A stretch of 64,000 bases of DNA from NCBI GenBank assembly GCA_030998015.1, contig JARWMV010000240.1:744001-808000 (forward strand). The letters run 5' to 3'. This document shows positions 1 through 12,231 of the stretch, in pieces. This DNA is from Ceratorhiza oryzae-sativae (Eukaryota > Basidiomycota > Agaricomycetes > Cantharellales > Ceratobasidiaceae). The notes beneath the pieces were generated by a model that was not told the DNA's origin, did no database searches, and saw only the letters and a list, made by a program, of their open reading frames with translations. Every line of letters begins with the position of its first letter. Within the stretch, counting starts at the first letter, position 1. The translations under genes and the position numbers were made by a program.

Positions 1-680
1 CACTTCTTGCAACTGTACATCTCCAGAGCTGGAATCCTTGACTTTGGTTGAAGGGCAGCTGGGGTTTGCATTGCTGCACACACATCTTGCTCCAGAGGAT
101 GTGTCAGGGCATGGGTGAGGAGATTAGCAATGTCATTCATGGTGCACACTTGCTCGTGTTCTTTTGTCTCTTGCTTAGGTGCAGGAGTCCAATGGAGGCT
201 GTCATCACAGAGCAGGATTGGTTGTGGAGATGCGCAGATGCACAAGGGAGGGTGAGAAACTATAGGCTGCTCTGCTGGCTGCATTTCTGGTGCTGTGGTG
301 TTGTAAGAGATTTCTGTGATCACTGGGGTGGTGCAGAAGGTCACTTTGCTTGGCTGGGCAGGTGTGGATGTTGCTATGCAGTTGAACTACAGCACACTTT
401 GCTCTGCTTGATTCCTAGGCGCATGCAGACATTGTTCGTTGTCCTCCTCTGTGCTGGGTTTTGCCTTGGGCTGCCTGAGTGAGCCTGAGGGACGTGGTGT
501 TGCATGTGCAGGATCAATCCCTTTAATTGTGGGCGTAGGTGAAAGCAACATGCTGAAATGTATGAAATTTTACCAGCAAGCTGTTTATATGCTCGCACAA
601 AATGACACTGGAATGGTTGGTTGGGAATAAAGTCCATAGTGATACGAGGCAACAGCCTGCCTGGTAAGAGCACTTCACAA
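1..680. other. Unassigned AT-moderate sequence left of the first LTR pair
   Basis: No convincing gene is seen. The minus strand has an open stretch (about 374-673) whose coding-like reading continues leftwards only through frame changes, so it may be a decayed coding segment. It is not recognisably homologous to any other element in the window. The region ends against an LTR at 681. Confidence 0.3.
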
Positions 681-1475
681 TGTCACAACTGACAACTCAT
701 AGACAGTTAGGAGAATCCCTGGAGTGTTAGGAGCTGCAGGGGAGCCCAGGATGCAGAGAAGTAGCTTTCAGAGTACTGGAATGGGCGAATTGACAAGGTA
801 AGGTGCTCTGGAGACCAGTGACGCTTCACAGACTTGCTTTAATACTATCTGGGGCAATACGACAAGCAATGCATAAGTACAAGCAAGGGCTAGTGCAGTA
901 CAAGCATCAGGATACAAATGTAAGCAATTATAAGCAAGAACAGATGCAAACAAGCAAGAGAAGCATGAACAGGCAAAAATGGAGGCAGATGCACAAGCAT
1001 ATGTTGCAAGGAGTGGGCAAAATCAAGGAAATGACAGAGAGATATTGCAAATTGAGTCAATTAACCTGTCAAGAGCAAGGCTCATGTCACAAGCCTTGCT
1101 CCTGACATGCTTAGTGATTCCAATTGTGATATTCCTTGCTTATTTCTTTAATTTTTGCCACTTCTTCCCACATATGCTTGTACATGTGCTCCCATTCTTG
1201 CTTGTTTCTGCTTGTCTCCCTCAGATTCGCTTAGATTCACTTCCTGTCGCTTGTACTGTGTAAGCCCTTGCTTGTAGTTACTTGTCCCTTGCGATATTGG
1301 CACAGAATAGTATTTAAGCAAGTACGTGAAGCGACTCTGCTATCCAGAGCGCTTCACCGCGTCGTTCCACTTCCCTTTCTGCTCTCAGACCGCCTGGCTT
1401 GCCCTTGAGCTGCTTTGCAGTACTTTCGACAGCTCAGGTCTCATCCCAACTGTCCATATGTCATCGGTTGTGACA
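681..1475. repeat. Two family H LTRs fused tail to tail (inverted pair)
   Basis: The left unit (681 to about 1089) begins TGTCACAACTG and matches the solo LTRs at 3185-3564 and 61858-62237. The right unit (about 1085-1475) is an inverted copy ending GGTTGTGACA and matches 61268-61682. The two share the TGTCA at 1085-1089. The sense strand, judged by TATTTAAG about 33 bp before the predicted start, is minus for the left copy and plus for the right. I see no target duplication around the composite, so it is probably a recombination product or two independent insertions. No internal retroelement genes remain. Confidence 0.75.
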
Positions 1476-4400
1476 CTCTGAAGTCTCAGCTATGAGGGAA
1501 AATCAAGCTCTATATAACAGCTGGATAGTGGTTTGAAGGAGCGACTGAGTCCACTGCGCCCATGTTGTGTCTTTTCAAGAAAAAAATGTCACTGTGCTTG
1601 TGCAAATCTATCACTGTGCACAGTGACAATATGGTGAAATATATCACCCCATTCCCCAATCAGGAGGAAATTTGCGAGCATATATAGCCCATGCCAAGTA
1701 TTACTCTAAGCTGGACACAACCAATGCATTTGAGTACATACAAATTGTGCCAGAGCACATGAAAAGTACCTCATTTGAGACTGTTTATGGGACATTTCAG
1801 AGTAACGTCATGCAACAGGGTGATTGTAACAACTGAAGTACAACTCAGTGTCCAATGACACACACATTCAAGGCCTGGATTGGCCACAAGATATTTGTCC
1901 ATTTAGACAATATATTTGTGTATAGTGACATAATAGAAAAACATAAACAACTATTACAAGTTGTGGAGGGCATACTCACTAGTGCTGAGCTTCATCTTCC
2001 TGAAAAGCAAGTGGATGTATACAACAAATGTATGGAGTGTGTCATCCACATAGTGGATAGAAACAGTGTACATGCCAACAAGGACAAGATGTCCTTAATC
2101 AAATCATGGCCTATACCATGGTCCACAAACAACATCCAGTTCTTCCTAGGGCTGGTGCAATTTCTGGCTGCGTATTTGCCACATTTGTTGGCCTTTCCAG
2201 GCCCTTTACCAGACGTGGCCTGTAAGGGCCAAATATTTCTATGGACTCCAGTCCATCAGTGCAGTTGTGACTGCATCAAGGAGCTTGTCTGCAGAGCCCC
2301 TGTATCGCACCAGATAAATATTAATTGGGATGAACCAATATGGTTGGTGTGTGACACCTAAGTGGCTGGTGTAGTCTGTGTATATGGCCAGTGTACTGAT
2401 CGGAGTGCCACCTAACATAGACGTTTCCACTCAAGGAAATTCAGCACAGCTCAAATCAGCTATACTACAACAGAGCAAGAATTGCTTGCTCTAATTGAAG
2501 GTCTCCTCAAGTGGGAGGATCAATTACTTGGTTGGTTGTGCAAAATATCAACCAACCACAAAAATCTGGAATAGCTCCAGGCAGAACAAAACTTGCCACA
2601 ACAAGTGCAATGGTTAGAATACTTATCACAATCCAATTATAAAATTGAATATATTCTGGGATTGGCCAACACTGTGGCCAATACATTATCATCAAGGTAT
2701 GCTAGTGATACATGGGGTAATGTTTGAAAATAACAAGATTATGTGTTGGTAAATAGCCAACTAGATCCAGAGGGGGAGGATTCCCCTGGAATCCTCACCA
2801 TAGCAGGTCAGGTCATCAAACCGATGTAGAAAGCTTGCAAAATGCACAAAAGGGAAGAACTTTGAGTGAATAAATCACGTAAATTAAATTGAAATTCCTT
2901 GAAAGATAATTAAGGAATAATAACTCTGCAACTGTTAGTTGAAGAAGAAACAGATGACAATCACAGATCCATGCAATCCAACAGGCACTCTGCAATGCTG
3001 GAGAGGAAAGACCTTTCAGTATTGGTAAATACTGAAGATATTATCAATCTTATCAGAGACAACATTGCCAAAGACAAATTCTTTGGCCATGTACATCCCA
3101 ATTTCAAGGCATGTCCCAACTTCAAATGGTAGGGAGACCTATTATTACATGGACCATGGAATGCAAAGTGCACCCCAGACACCCTGTCACAACCGACAAT
3201 ATGTAGACAGCTGGGGGAATCCAAAGAGGGAAATACTGAGTCTGAGAGCAGTGGAAAGAGTGAATAGATGAATTAAAGTGCTCTGGAGACCAGAGACACT
3301 TCACAGACTTGGTTAAATTCTATTTAGGGCAAAAATGGCAAGCAACACATAATTACAAGCGACGGCTGACACAGTAAAAGCGACAGGAAGCAAGTATAAG
3401 CGAGTACAAGCGAGAACAGGCAAGGGCAAGCGAGACAAGCAAGAGTAGGTAAAGATGGAAGCGCATGCACAAGTACATGTTGCAGAAAGCAGGCAAAATC
3501 AAGGAAACACAAGAGAGATATCACAAATGAAATCAATAACATGTCAGGAGCAATGCTAATGACACGCCCTCTATAAAAGGAGGGTGACTAAGATAATCCT
3601 AGATCTTGGACATTCAGCAATTGAACACATGGGGTCCAAGAAAACAGCATCATAGATAAGATATTGGTATTGGCAGCCAACAATGGCCAAAGAAATCATT
3701 GAATTTTGCTGATCATGTGGGGATTGTCAGATGAAGAAGTCATCATTGCAGGTCCCACAGGGGCTGCTACACACTCTACCAATCCCCAGCCAAATGTGGG
3801 GATCTATTGGAATGGACTTCATGGGTCAATTCCCTTGAATTAATCAATCACTTCTATTATTTATTAGCTGTCATTTGCTGACTAGAATCTATGGTACACT
3901 TGGTGCCAACTCAGACCATGACAAGCGCAAGATGCTGCAATGATATTACTATGAGAAGTAGTAGACTGCACAGGTTACCTGACACAATCATCTCTGATAG
4001 AGACTCAAAATTTATCACCACCATGTGGCAAGAATTACATGAATTACTTGGTGTTAAACTGCTGATGTTAACAGCATTCCACCTGCAAACAGATGGATCT
4101 ACTGAACAGGCTAATCAAACTGTAGCACAGATACTTCCATCAGTGGTTGATAGTGACCATTTAAACTGGAGTGCAAGGATTCATTCTGGTGACAGAACTT
4201 GCTATTTACTCTAGCTGATGCTTGACTACAGGATTTGCTCCTTTCAAGCTGAACTATGGATGGATGCCAAAGTTAATTGGCTATCCTAAAGTAAACACCA
4301 TGTTTAGGGGTGTACAAATAATAGTGACCAAGCAGCTGAAAATAGTGACTGTGCATTCGATGCCATCATAGCTAGCCATATATATATGCATGGTCAATCA

Positions 4401-4892
4401 AACAACAATCATCAAGAAGACAATCCAGTGTTAGAGGTAGGCTTGAAAGCCTACCCCTCTACCAAAAACCTGACCCTTCTGAAAGGAAGGGCCAGAACAT
4501 TACTCCCAAAATATATTGGGCCAAACCATATCCTCTTGATAAACCAAGAGGTGTCCACATATACTCTGGAATTCCAGGAGGAATTAAAGAAACAGAGGAT
4601 GCACCCTGTATTTCATGGGAGTCTGTTGAGAATGCATTTTCCAAATAATGATAAAATATTCCTGTCAAGGGAAGCTTATCATTACTATGACTTTGGGAAC
4701 AACCTTCAAATAGAATGGACAGTTGATAGTATTATCAACCATAAATAAGAAGGGAGAAACATAAATTTTCTTATTAAACAGCCCAAAGGGGACCAGATAT
4801 GGGAGTTGCTGTCACAGTGAAGTGAATTAGAGGCACTCTAGTGATATCTTGAGTTACAAGGGATTACAGAAACCAAGGAGTTATCTTGGTGA
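1476..4892 (+). pseudogene. Family A pol remnant (RT-RNaseH-integrase-chromodomain)
   Basis: In order there are an RT with a HLDN box around 1900 where YxDD is expected, connection and RNase H sequence (2080-2700), an integrase with zinc-finger-like and core segments (about 3600-4210, including FHLQTDGSTEQANQ near the catalytic glutamate), and a basic linker leading to a chromodomain-like tail ending in a TGA at 4890-4892. The gene is split by a solo LTR (3185-3564) and has many internal stops and indels, so it cannot make protein. Identity rests on collinearity with the A#3 pol at 30860-36000. Confidence 0.8.
3185..3564 (-). repeat. Solo LTR of family H in A#1 integrase
   Basis: It runs from TGTCACAACC to TGACA, 380 bp. 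The flanks are CACCC (3180-3184) and CGCCC (3565-3569), a 5-bp target duplication differing by one CpG transition. The uninterrupted sequence in A#3 (near 33595) gives the empty site. It was formed by LTR-LTR recombination, as no internal sequence remains. Confidence 0.9.
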
Positions 4893-4988
4893 GAGATTAG
4901 AAGCAATAATGAGTGTAGGTGCTTATTCATCTCTTACCTAAGAGGGCTCTGGCAAATTTTGAGCCAGCATACACTTGTATCAACGGCA

Positions 4989-5392
4989 ATGACACCCCCT
5001 GCACTAGAACCAGATGCTAACCCCTGACTGGGACCCCAGTTGGGACTACTGCTCATCAAAGTGGGCTAAATGCACCAGCAATGATGTTGGCTAGTGTCAA
5101 TGTTGATACCAAAGTGATAATGGGGACTTGCAAGGATGTTGGTGTAATGGCTGCTCAGGGCTACCAGTTTGCCTAATTGCATGCAGAGATCACACAGCTA
5201 CATGTAGAGCTTACTTAGGTGGAGCAGATGCTTGAGTTGTTGCAAGAGGAGGCCTGCATGAGGCAGGAATTTTATACTCATGCCCAGAAGACAGCAGAGG
5301 AGTTACATGTGGATGCTAAGGATCTCTTCATGGACATATCAACATACCATTGAGCAGCTTGCCAAGCTGAAGAGACACTCAACAGGGAGTGT
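4989..5392 (+). pseudogene. 5' part of the extra downstream ORF (ORF X), copy A#1
   Basis: It begins at an ATG at 4989, about 100 bp after the pol stop, and reads like the N-terminus of ORF X in A#3: a proline-rich start, a conserved GPQGYQV-like segment, then a heptad-rich helical part. It has internal stops and is cut at 5392 by the LTR of A#2. See the A#3 copy for the description. Confidence 0.65.
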
Positions 5393-5588
5393 TGTAAGAG
5401 GCTCTGCCATCATTAAATGTACTAAATATGCTTAATAGCTTCATGCAGCAATAGAACATATATCTGTCATATATATTGATCTAGTAATACAAAGTGGTGA
5501 TAGTAAAGAGCAAGGCTAAAAAAAATCATACATCAAAATTGTGACACATGAGTGAACTGTAAGTGGTCATGTGACTGCTATCCTTACA
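5393..5588 (-). repeat. 3' LTR of A#2 (family A, 196 bp)
   Basis: It begins TGTAAGAGGC and ends GCTATCCTTACA on the plus strand, homologous to the A#3 LTRs at 28345-28539 and 43839-44032. The adjacent CCTCCCCCTT (5589-5598) is the complement of the polypurine tract and fixes the orientation as the 3' LTR of a minus-strand element. Confidence 0.85.
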
Positions 5589-5603
5589 CCTCCCCCTTGG
5601 GAC

Positions 5604-7838
5604 TCAATCAGCAGAGTCCATAAAGTCATCTGTCAGCTATACCAACTAGGTGGGCATTGCAGTGCTAGCAATTGCTAGCACAGACAAGCTAGACAACATG
5701 TCCTCTTGTCCCCAAGCAATGAGAGCTGCAGTGAAGCATGGCAAAAATATCACCAGGATGTTCTCCAGGATCCAGGCAACATATATGCTGCCTATATTGC
5801 CATGCAATAAGTCTGCATGGAGGATTTCAGACTGTGTGCATGCAGTTAGCAATGGAGCTTGGGACACTAGGATGGCCCAGCACCAAAGGGTTTGGCCAGG
5901 GTTGACCCAGCTCATCTGTTCCAAGTCACAGCTTGCAAATGCTTGCCCTCCACAAAATACAAAGCTTTGCCATGCAGGCAAAACCTGTCCAGGAGCTGGT
6001 GCCATCTGGGTGAACAACACACTGTCCTCCAGAACTCCAGGGGGTTAGCTAGGTCAGCCAATTACCAGGTGGCAACAGTGTGTTGTGCCTGCCATTGGTA
6101 GAATAGCTTGAAGGTAACCTGGGCAATTGACCAGGGGAGATGGAGGGTCCTCCAGAGCAATTGGATGACTTGGAGCAGAGTTAGGAAATACAATGCATGA
6201 ATGCACATCTCATCCATAATAACAGTTGCATTCAGCAGATTGCTGAATATATCCCTCAATGCCATAACATTGAGCTGAGCCACACCCTGCTCATAAGTTC
6301 CAGGGCAGGAAAACACATCAATAGTAACTTGCTCAATGTGTTGAGCAAGGGAAGACTGTCTGCTGGGATGGATTGCCTGCATGAAGCATAGTATGGACAT
6401 ATCAACACTACTAAGTGTCCTGTGCTTGCCAATCTGCATGCCTGGTGATGCATTGCCCAAACCTTGCATAGGGTCATTGTGGATACACTCAAGGAGCACA
6501 CCTATGCATATCACCAAGAGGTGAGCTGTGGACCTATATTCATGGGGAACAAGGTGTGCCTGCCACAAGACACCTTGCTGTAGGTTAAAGAGGCTTGCAT
6601 TGAGCTGGGTCATGGATGCACTGCTGAACATGGTGTGTATTTCCTATGCATCACACCCACACCATAACACTGCCCCTTCAGGTGCATTGGTATTGACCAC
6701 CCATGATGGTCCTTGTTTGAGGGACCCTCCCTCAAAACTCACTACCTCTGCCTTTTGGCTGGACTCCAAGCAGAATGGCATCTGCCTGCTCCAACAGTAG
6801 CTGAATCCAAACCCCATACCACCCTGGGGCACATATCAGTCACTCAAGTGTGACTTGTCAGTCAGTCTACACTTCAGACCACTTGAGGGATTTGCTTTGG
6901 GCTCACCTGAGGCTCCTGGTTGGCCCAGAGGTACTGGAGCAACCTCCAGTATTGGCATATATGTGGCTTTGGATTGGGTATAACCATGATATACAGTGCT
7001 CCCATGTGGGTTCACAGGGAGGTCCTGGGTTACTCCCTAGTATGTATGCAGACCCTGAGAGAGGCCCACAATGGGAGGTACTGGCTGGGCTTGTGCAGCA
7101 GAGGCTACCCTGGCAGGTGCAATAGTGGGGGCCAGCAGTGCTGGCATGTTGGACAGGGCAGCTGGTTCAACTGGTGACAAGGTAGGGGCTGATGGGTTCA
7201 TCAGTGCATCAGCATAGAGGTTGTTGTCCTTTTCCTCATAGTATAACTGGAGTTCTTACACACCTGGGCCTCTTGTGGTGGTGCTATAGAGCTTGGTGTC
7301 AAGTAATCCCACAGGCTGGCCTGGTGGAGCTCATCAATCTGCTTGATGTGAGGTCTTTGCAATCAAGTTGCCATTGTTCACACCTGCTGTTGAGCATGCC
7401 TTCTGCTTGGCAAGCTGCTCAACAATATGTTGATACATCCTTGCAGAGGTCCTTCATATCCATATGTCACTCTTCCACCATCTTTTGGGCAATGGTATGA
7501 AATTCCTGCATTGTGCAGGTCTCCTCTTGCAATATCTTGAGCATTTGTTCTGCCCAGGAAAGTTCCATGTGTAGTCACATTTTCTCCACCTGTAATTGGG
7601 TAGGCTCCAGTTGCCCATTAGCCATGTAGTTGGCTTGAGCAGTAGTACTGCTCACCTGGTAGCCCTGAGGGCCTGTAACACCAGCATCATTTCTGGTCCC
7701 AATTGTCATGTTAGTATCAATGTTGAAGCTAGCCAGCAGTGTTGTCACTGCATTTAGCCCACCTTAGTGGGTAGTTGCCCTGACTGGGTCCCCAGTCAGG
7801 GGTTGACATTGGCATTTGGTGCAGGGGGTGGGTGTCAT
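5604..7838 (-). pseudogene. Family A extra ORF X, copy A#2
   Basis: An ATG at 7838 opens about 745 codons of recognisable sequence running to a TGA at 5604-5606, just before the polypurine tract. It keeps its collinearity with ORF X of A#3, with long open pieces (6062-6631 and 5646-6020), but has stops and at least two frame changes. The product family is not recognised. Confidence 0.65.
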
Positions 7839-7935
7839 TGATATTGATGACAATTGTATGCTGGCTCAAAATTTGCCAGAGTCCTCTTACATAAGAGGTG
7901 AATGAGCACTTACACTCATTATTGCTTCTAATTTT

Positions 7936-9190
7936 TCACCAAGATAACTCCTTGGGGTCCTGTAACCCCTTGTAACTTGAGATATCACTCCAGTGACTTG
8001 AATTCACTGCCTTGTTGCAGTGATTCCCATGTCTGGTCCCTCTTGGACCATGTAACAATAAACCTTATGTTTCTTCCCTTGTATTTATTGTTGATAATGT
8101 TATCAACCATCCATTCTGTTTTAGGATCTTCCCCAAAGTCATAATAATGAGAGGCTTCCCTCAACAAAAATATATTATCATTATTTGGAAAATGTGGTCT
8201 TAACAGACTGCCATGAAATACAGGGTCTATCCTCTGCTTCTGTAATTCCTGTGGTAATTCCAGGATGTATGTGGACACCTCTCAGTTGATTGAGACAATA
8301 TTGTATGGCCCAATGTATATTGGGAGTAATTTTCTGGCCCTGCCTTTGAGAAGGGTCTGGTTTTATGTAGAGAGATGGTCTTTCAATCCTACCTCTACAG
8401 CTGGATTGTCTTCTCAATGATTCTTGTTTGATGGGCCATGCATATATATGTGGCTAGCAATGATTGTATCAAATGTGCAATCAATGTTTTCAGCTGCTGG
8501 GTCAGCTATTATTTGCACACCCCTAAATGTGGTGTTTAATTTAGGGTAGCCTATTCAGTTTGGCATCCATAATTCAGCTCAAAAGGAGCAAATCTTGTAC
8601 TCAAGCTAATGCTTGAGTTGACAGCAGGTTCCATTGGCAGAATCCTCTCACTCCAGTTAAAGTGTCACTATCAATCAATGATTGAAGTATTTGTGCTACA
8701 GTTTGATTAGCCTGTTCAGTAGATGCATCTGTTCACAGGTGGAATGCTGTAGACATCACAATTTAACACCAAGTAATTGGCATAATTCTTGCCACATTGC
8801 AGTGATGAGTTTTGAGTCTCCATCCAAGATGATTGTGTTGGGTAACCTGTGCAGTTTTACTACTTCTTGTAGTAATATCATTGCAGTGTCTTGCACTGCT
8901 ATTGTAGTCTGGGTTGGTACCAGGTGTACTATAGATGTTAGTCAGCAAATGACAACTAATACATAATCAAAGTTATTACTTCAAGGGAATGGACTGATGA
9001 AGTCCACTCCAATGGATCCCCACCCACATTGGGCTGGGGATTGGTAGAGTGTGTAGCAGCCCTTGTGGGAGCTGCAATGATGACTGGATCATCAGACATT
9101 TGCTGCATGATTGGCAAAATTCGATAATTTCTTTGGCCATCATTGGCCACCAACACCAATGTCTTACATACAATTCTGTTTTCTTGGACC
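7936..9190 (-). pseudogene. Family A integrase C-terminal half and chromodomain, copy A#2
   Basis: Reading right to left, an integrase zinc-finger/core segment (9173-8760), a degraded core with its conserved glutamate region (about 8700), a basic linker, and a chromodomain-like end (8278-7985) finishing at a TGA at 7936-7938. It is broken by many stops. The beginning is lost at the junction with element E. Confidence 0.75.
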
Positions 9191-10557
9191 TAAGGAAGCT
9201 GTCCCAGAATTTTGCCAGATTCTAGCACTTTTGTGCTGATCTGGCACTGGCACTGGCACCTCCTGCCAGAATTCCGGCATTGAGTGACCTCAAAACTGTG
9301 TCTATCCAGTTGTTTGAGACCTCATTAAATGCGCAAAAAGCAGGGCTTTTGAACCGGACATGGAGTGTATGGTGGAGCCTTGTATTTGTGGTTTCACAGT
9401 GCATTTACCATTATTAAAATAATGGGTCAATGACCAGCAACCATTAAAACATGCTGAAAATTCTTCATGAATGGATCATTAAATGTGCAAATATCCTAGC
9501 TTCTTATTTATATCACTTTACATGTATATATCAATAAAACAACCAATATGGCAGCCAATTAGTACACAGAGAATATTCTCAAAAGTGCACAGATGCACAC
9601 ATTCACCTTAAACAGGATATTTAGCTGTTTTCAATGACCCAAATGTGCTCCTGAGGTCCAGGAATTTCTATCAACATGTCTTGCTTTTTGCTGGTTGCCT
9701 TACATGACTGTGAACCTGACTCACCCCTGGGTGACTGAACTGAAACCTAGTGAATGGACAGAGCACAAGTGGGTACATGTTCTCATAATGTTCTAAGCAG
9801 GTCCAGGGCATCAGATAGGGGTAATTGATGTCACTAAACATGCTAGTATCCTCAGACTCACTTGAATAAGTCTGGGTGGCTATGTACAGCAATGTCTAGG
9901 GGTTTTTCCTGTTTCAGGGATGTTTTGGTGGGATTTCACCCCTTAAAGCTCCTCCAATGGAGCTGAATTTTTGTTTGTGCCATCTGGTATGCAGATCACA
10001 TCAGATGAGTGCAGGGGAGTGATGTTTGCTCAGCTAGTTTTACTAGTGTCTGTGGCATGGATCAGGGGTTTTTGCCCCTATAATTGCTTGTAGCCCCTCA
10101 TAGAGCACTATTCAGCACATCTGAGGTTGCTCATTAGACTTGTGCAAGCAATGCACATTGATAGGTATTCATATTATGATATTTCAATGCATAGCTAGAG
10201 CTCCAGACAGTCTGCACATTCCTAGCAGTATTTCCAGAACAGTAATTCAGTACAAACTCCATGAGTTTTGAGTCAATAAGCAATAAAAATACATCATCAG
10301 AGTCCTTAGAATTATGCACATCTTATGATGTTTACCAAGCACTGCCTTGCATAGGTTATGTCAAACTGCAGCTATGCAGGTATGCAGGATTCTGCAGTAA
10401 TGCAGGAATGCCAGATCTGCCAGAATCTGGCAAAGAATCTGGCAGGTTCAGGCTGAATCTGGCACCTGCACCTGAACCTGCATTGCCAGATTTTGCCAGA
10501 ATTTAAACACCAGATTTTGGCAAATCCTGTGTGCAGGATTCTAGGCCAGCTTCCTTA
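9191..10557. mobile_element. Element E: non-autonomous DNA-transposon-like repeat
   Basis: Both ends begin with the imperfect inverted repeat TAAGGAAGCTG followed by CCAGAAT-type sequence (9191 onward and the complement from 10557 inward). Near each end there is a cluster of short palindromic CCAGAWTYTGGCA-like motifs (9204-9275 and 10396-10500). A second copy starts near 62843 and internal pieces recur at 60822-61180 and 51846-52142. No transposase is present. It separates two parts of A#2 with part of pol missing, so either the insertion caused a deletion or it is older than the rearrangement. Confidence 0.6.
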
Positions 10558-10873
10558 CACTGGATGTTTATGGGTGGATTGTGGTATTGGCCATGATCAG
10601 GTTTAGGGCATTTGTGCTTATCAGCATGGATGCTGTTTCTGTCAACTATGTGGCCAAGGCATTCTATAAGTTCCTCATGTATATCAACTTTCTGTTCAGA
10701 CAGGTGAAGCTCAGCACTGGTGAGCATGTTCACTACAACTTCTAATAGTTGCTAATGTTCTTCTATTGTGTCACTATACACAAATAAATTGTCTAAATAG
10801 ACCAATATCCCTCAGCAAATCCAGGCCAAGAATATATGCATTATTAGATGCTGAATCATACTTGGAGCATTAC
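10558..10873 (-). pseudogene. Family A reverse transcriptase fragment, copy A#2
   Basis: It matches the A#3 RT segment around the LDN box (expected YxDD) and the downstream SAELHLSE-like helix and HIVDRN-like strand. It is cut by solo LTR C at 10873 and by element E at 10557. Confidence 0.8.
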
Positions 10874-12180
10874 TGTTACAGGTCAGGCAGGGTACACTTG
10901 AATATCTAGAGCTTAAACAAATGTAGATATGTTAGTATACTGGAATTGTAATCAATACTTCTTAGACTAGAGTAAGAAGGCTCAAAGTAGTTGCAATGTG
11001 ATCAAGTAACACTCAAGGTAGTCTTAATTGTTCACAGTGTAAACTGACTAATTTACAGGTATAAAGAGCAAGACTACTATGGTCAGGTTCCCTTAGATAT
11101 CTTAAATGTAGTTCTGCCCTAGTTGATTGGACTAACTGATACTAATCTTAATACTAGGCTTAAGCAATAGCTTATAGGATAGATGGTGGGCTGCCCAATG
11201 CATGCACTTCCTCAGCCACAGGCACCTAGACTTCCTCCAACAGCTGGTACTTAATGCCATGCTCAATCAGGCAATATTGTACCCTTATATATCTCTGTAT
11301 ATAAGATACAATGACTCAGACAGTATATAACTAATATGGTACTTTATTCCTCAGTACTAGTTATATAAGCAATCACACACAGACAAGGGAAATAGAAAGA
11401 GAAAAGAAACCAATAACTGGTCTGGGTTGAGTAGAGGAGGTGGTCTGGAAGGGTCTCAGAGGAGGTACTTTTATACCCTGAGGAGGGCATTCCAGAGCCA
11501 AATAAATACATGCATGCCAGTGTGATCATCAAAAGAGGGTACTGCTATACTTGGGGTACACCCTAGCCCAGTATAGGATAAGAGAGTAAAGACAGGGTGT
11601 GGATGAAAGGCATTGATGCATCTGAGACCTGCTATTGGCTTGTAGATCATATTATCATAGTATATACATGTAATGAACAGAGGCTACATCTCAGTGAGTC
11701 ATAAAGTGAGTCAGAGAAGCTTCTGGATCAATTTGGAAGGCTCTCCTGACTCACTGGAGTCATTAGATCTTGATTGATGGTCCAGTAAGATCCTAATGAT
11801 CTTTGGGCCATTCTGGTGTGAGGATCTGGTGGATTGTGAGAGTCTTTGGGCAGCAGATACTGCCAAAGATTAGCTATTGATAGAGCATAAGATCACTTTG
11901 ATAGCATAAGCGGTTGCCAAGATATGAGTGGTGCAATGTTGTAATCAATATCTCCTGATAAGAGGAAATATCACAACCTCTGTATCTCTCTGAGATCTTA
12001 TTGTAAAAACTTAATAAAATATGTGTTGGAAAGTGGAAACTTTGTACTATTTAATGAAACTCAAAATAGTACAATCTGGAGTGCATACAAATTCAAGTAT
12101 TTCACAAATTAATTACAGAGGCATCACTTAAGGTTGGCAGAGCAGACTAAAATAATAGAAAATGTTAGTAATCCATAACA
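10874..12180 (-). repeat. Solo LTR of family C (1.3 kb)
   Basis: The element runs, on its sense strand, from TGTTATGGAT to CCTGACCTGTAACA and is a near full-length copy of the LTR at 50194-51499. It includes a TATAAAAG promoter-like box (near 11470 on the minus strand). The flanks differ: family A RT on the left, the DDE-endonuclease-like gene on the right, and the 5-mers ATTAC and GCTAT do not match. This suggests recombination between LTRs of two elements rather than a simple insertion. Confidence 0.8.
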
Positions 12181-12231
12181 GCTATTAACATGTGTAAGTG
12201 GTTTTGTTTGTGAATCAAAGACAAAACACAC

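Larger units (their letters stand above)
1476..5392 (+). mobile_element. Family A Ty3/gypsy remnant, copy A#1
   Basis: This fragment is collinear with the better-preserved minus-strand copy A#3. It starts abruptly in the N-terminal part of reverse transcriptase at the edge of the H LTR pair, runs through RNase H, integrase and chromodomain, and ends inside the extra downstream ORF where the LTR of the inverted copy A#2 begins at 5393. Both LTRs are missing. CpG is strongly depleted and stops are frequent, so it is an old copy. Confidence 0.85.
5393..10873 (-). mobile_element. Family A Ty3/gypsy remnant, copy A#2
   Basis: It is an inverted, internally deleted copy. From right to left: RT fragment (10873-10558), element E (10557-9191), integrase and chromodomain (9190-7936), ORF X (7838-5604), polypurine tract and 3' LTR (5588-5393). 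The RNase H and early integrase parts are missing between the RT and integrase pieces, exactly where element E sits. The right edge is cut by solo LTR C. Confidence 0.85.

Noticed and set aside
11344..11532. Conserved small open frame in both C LTRs (also 50842-51033)
   Set aside because: The similarity follows from LTR homology. It spans the promoter region, and codon use shows nothing protein-like.
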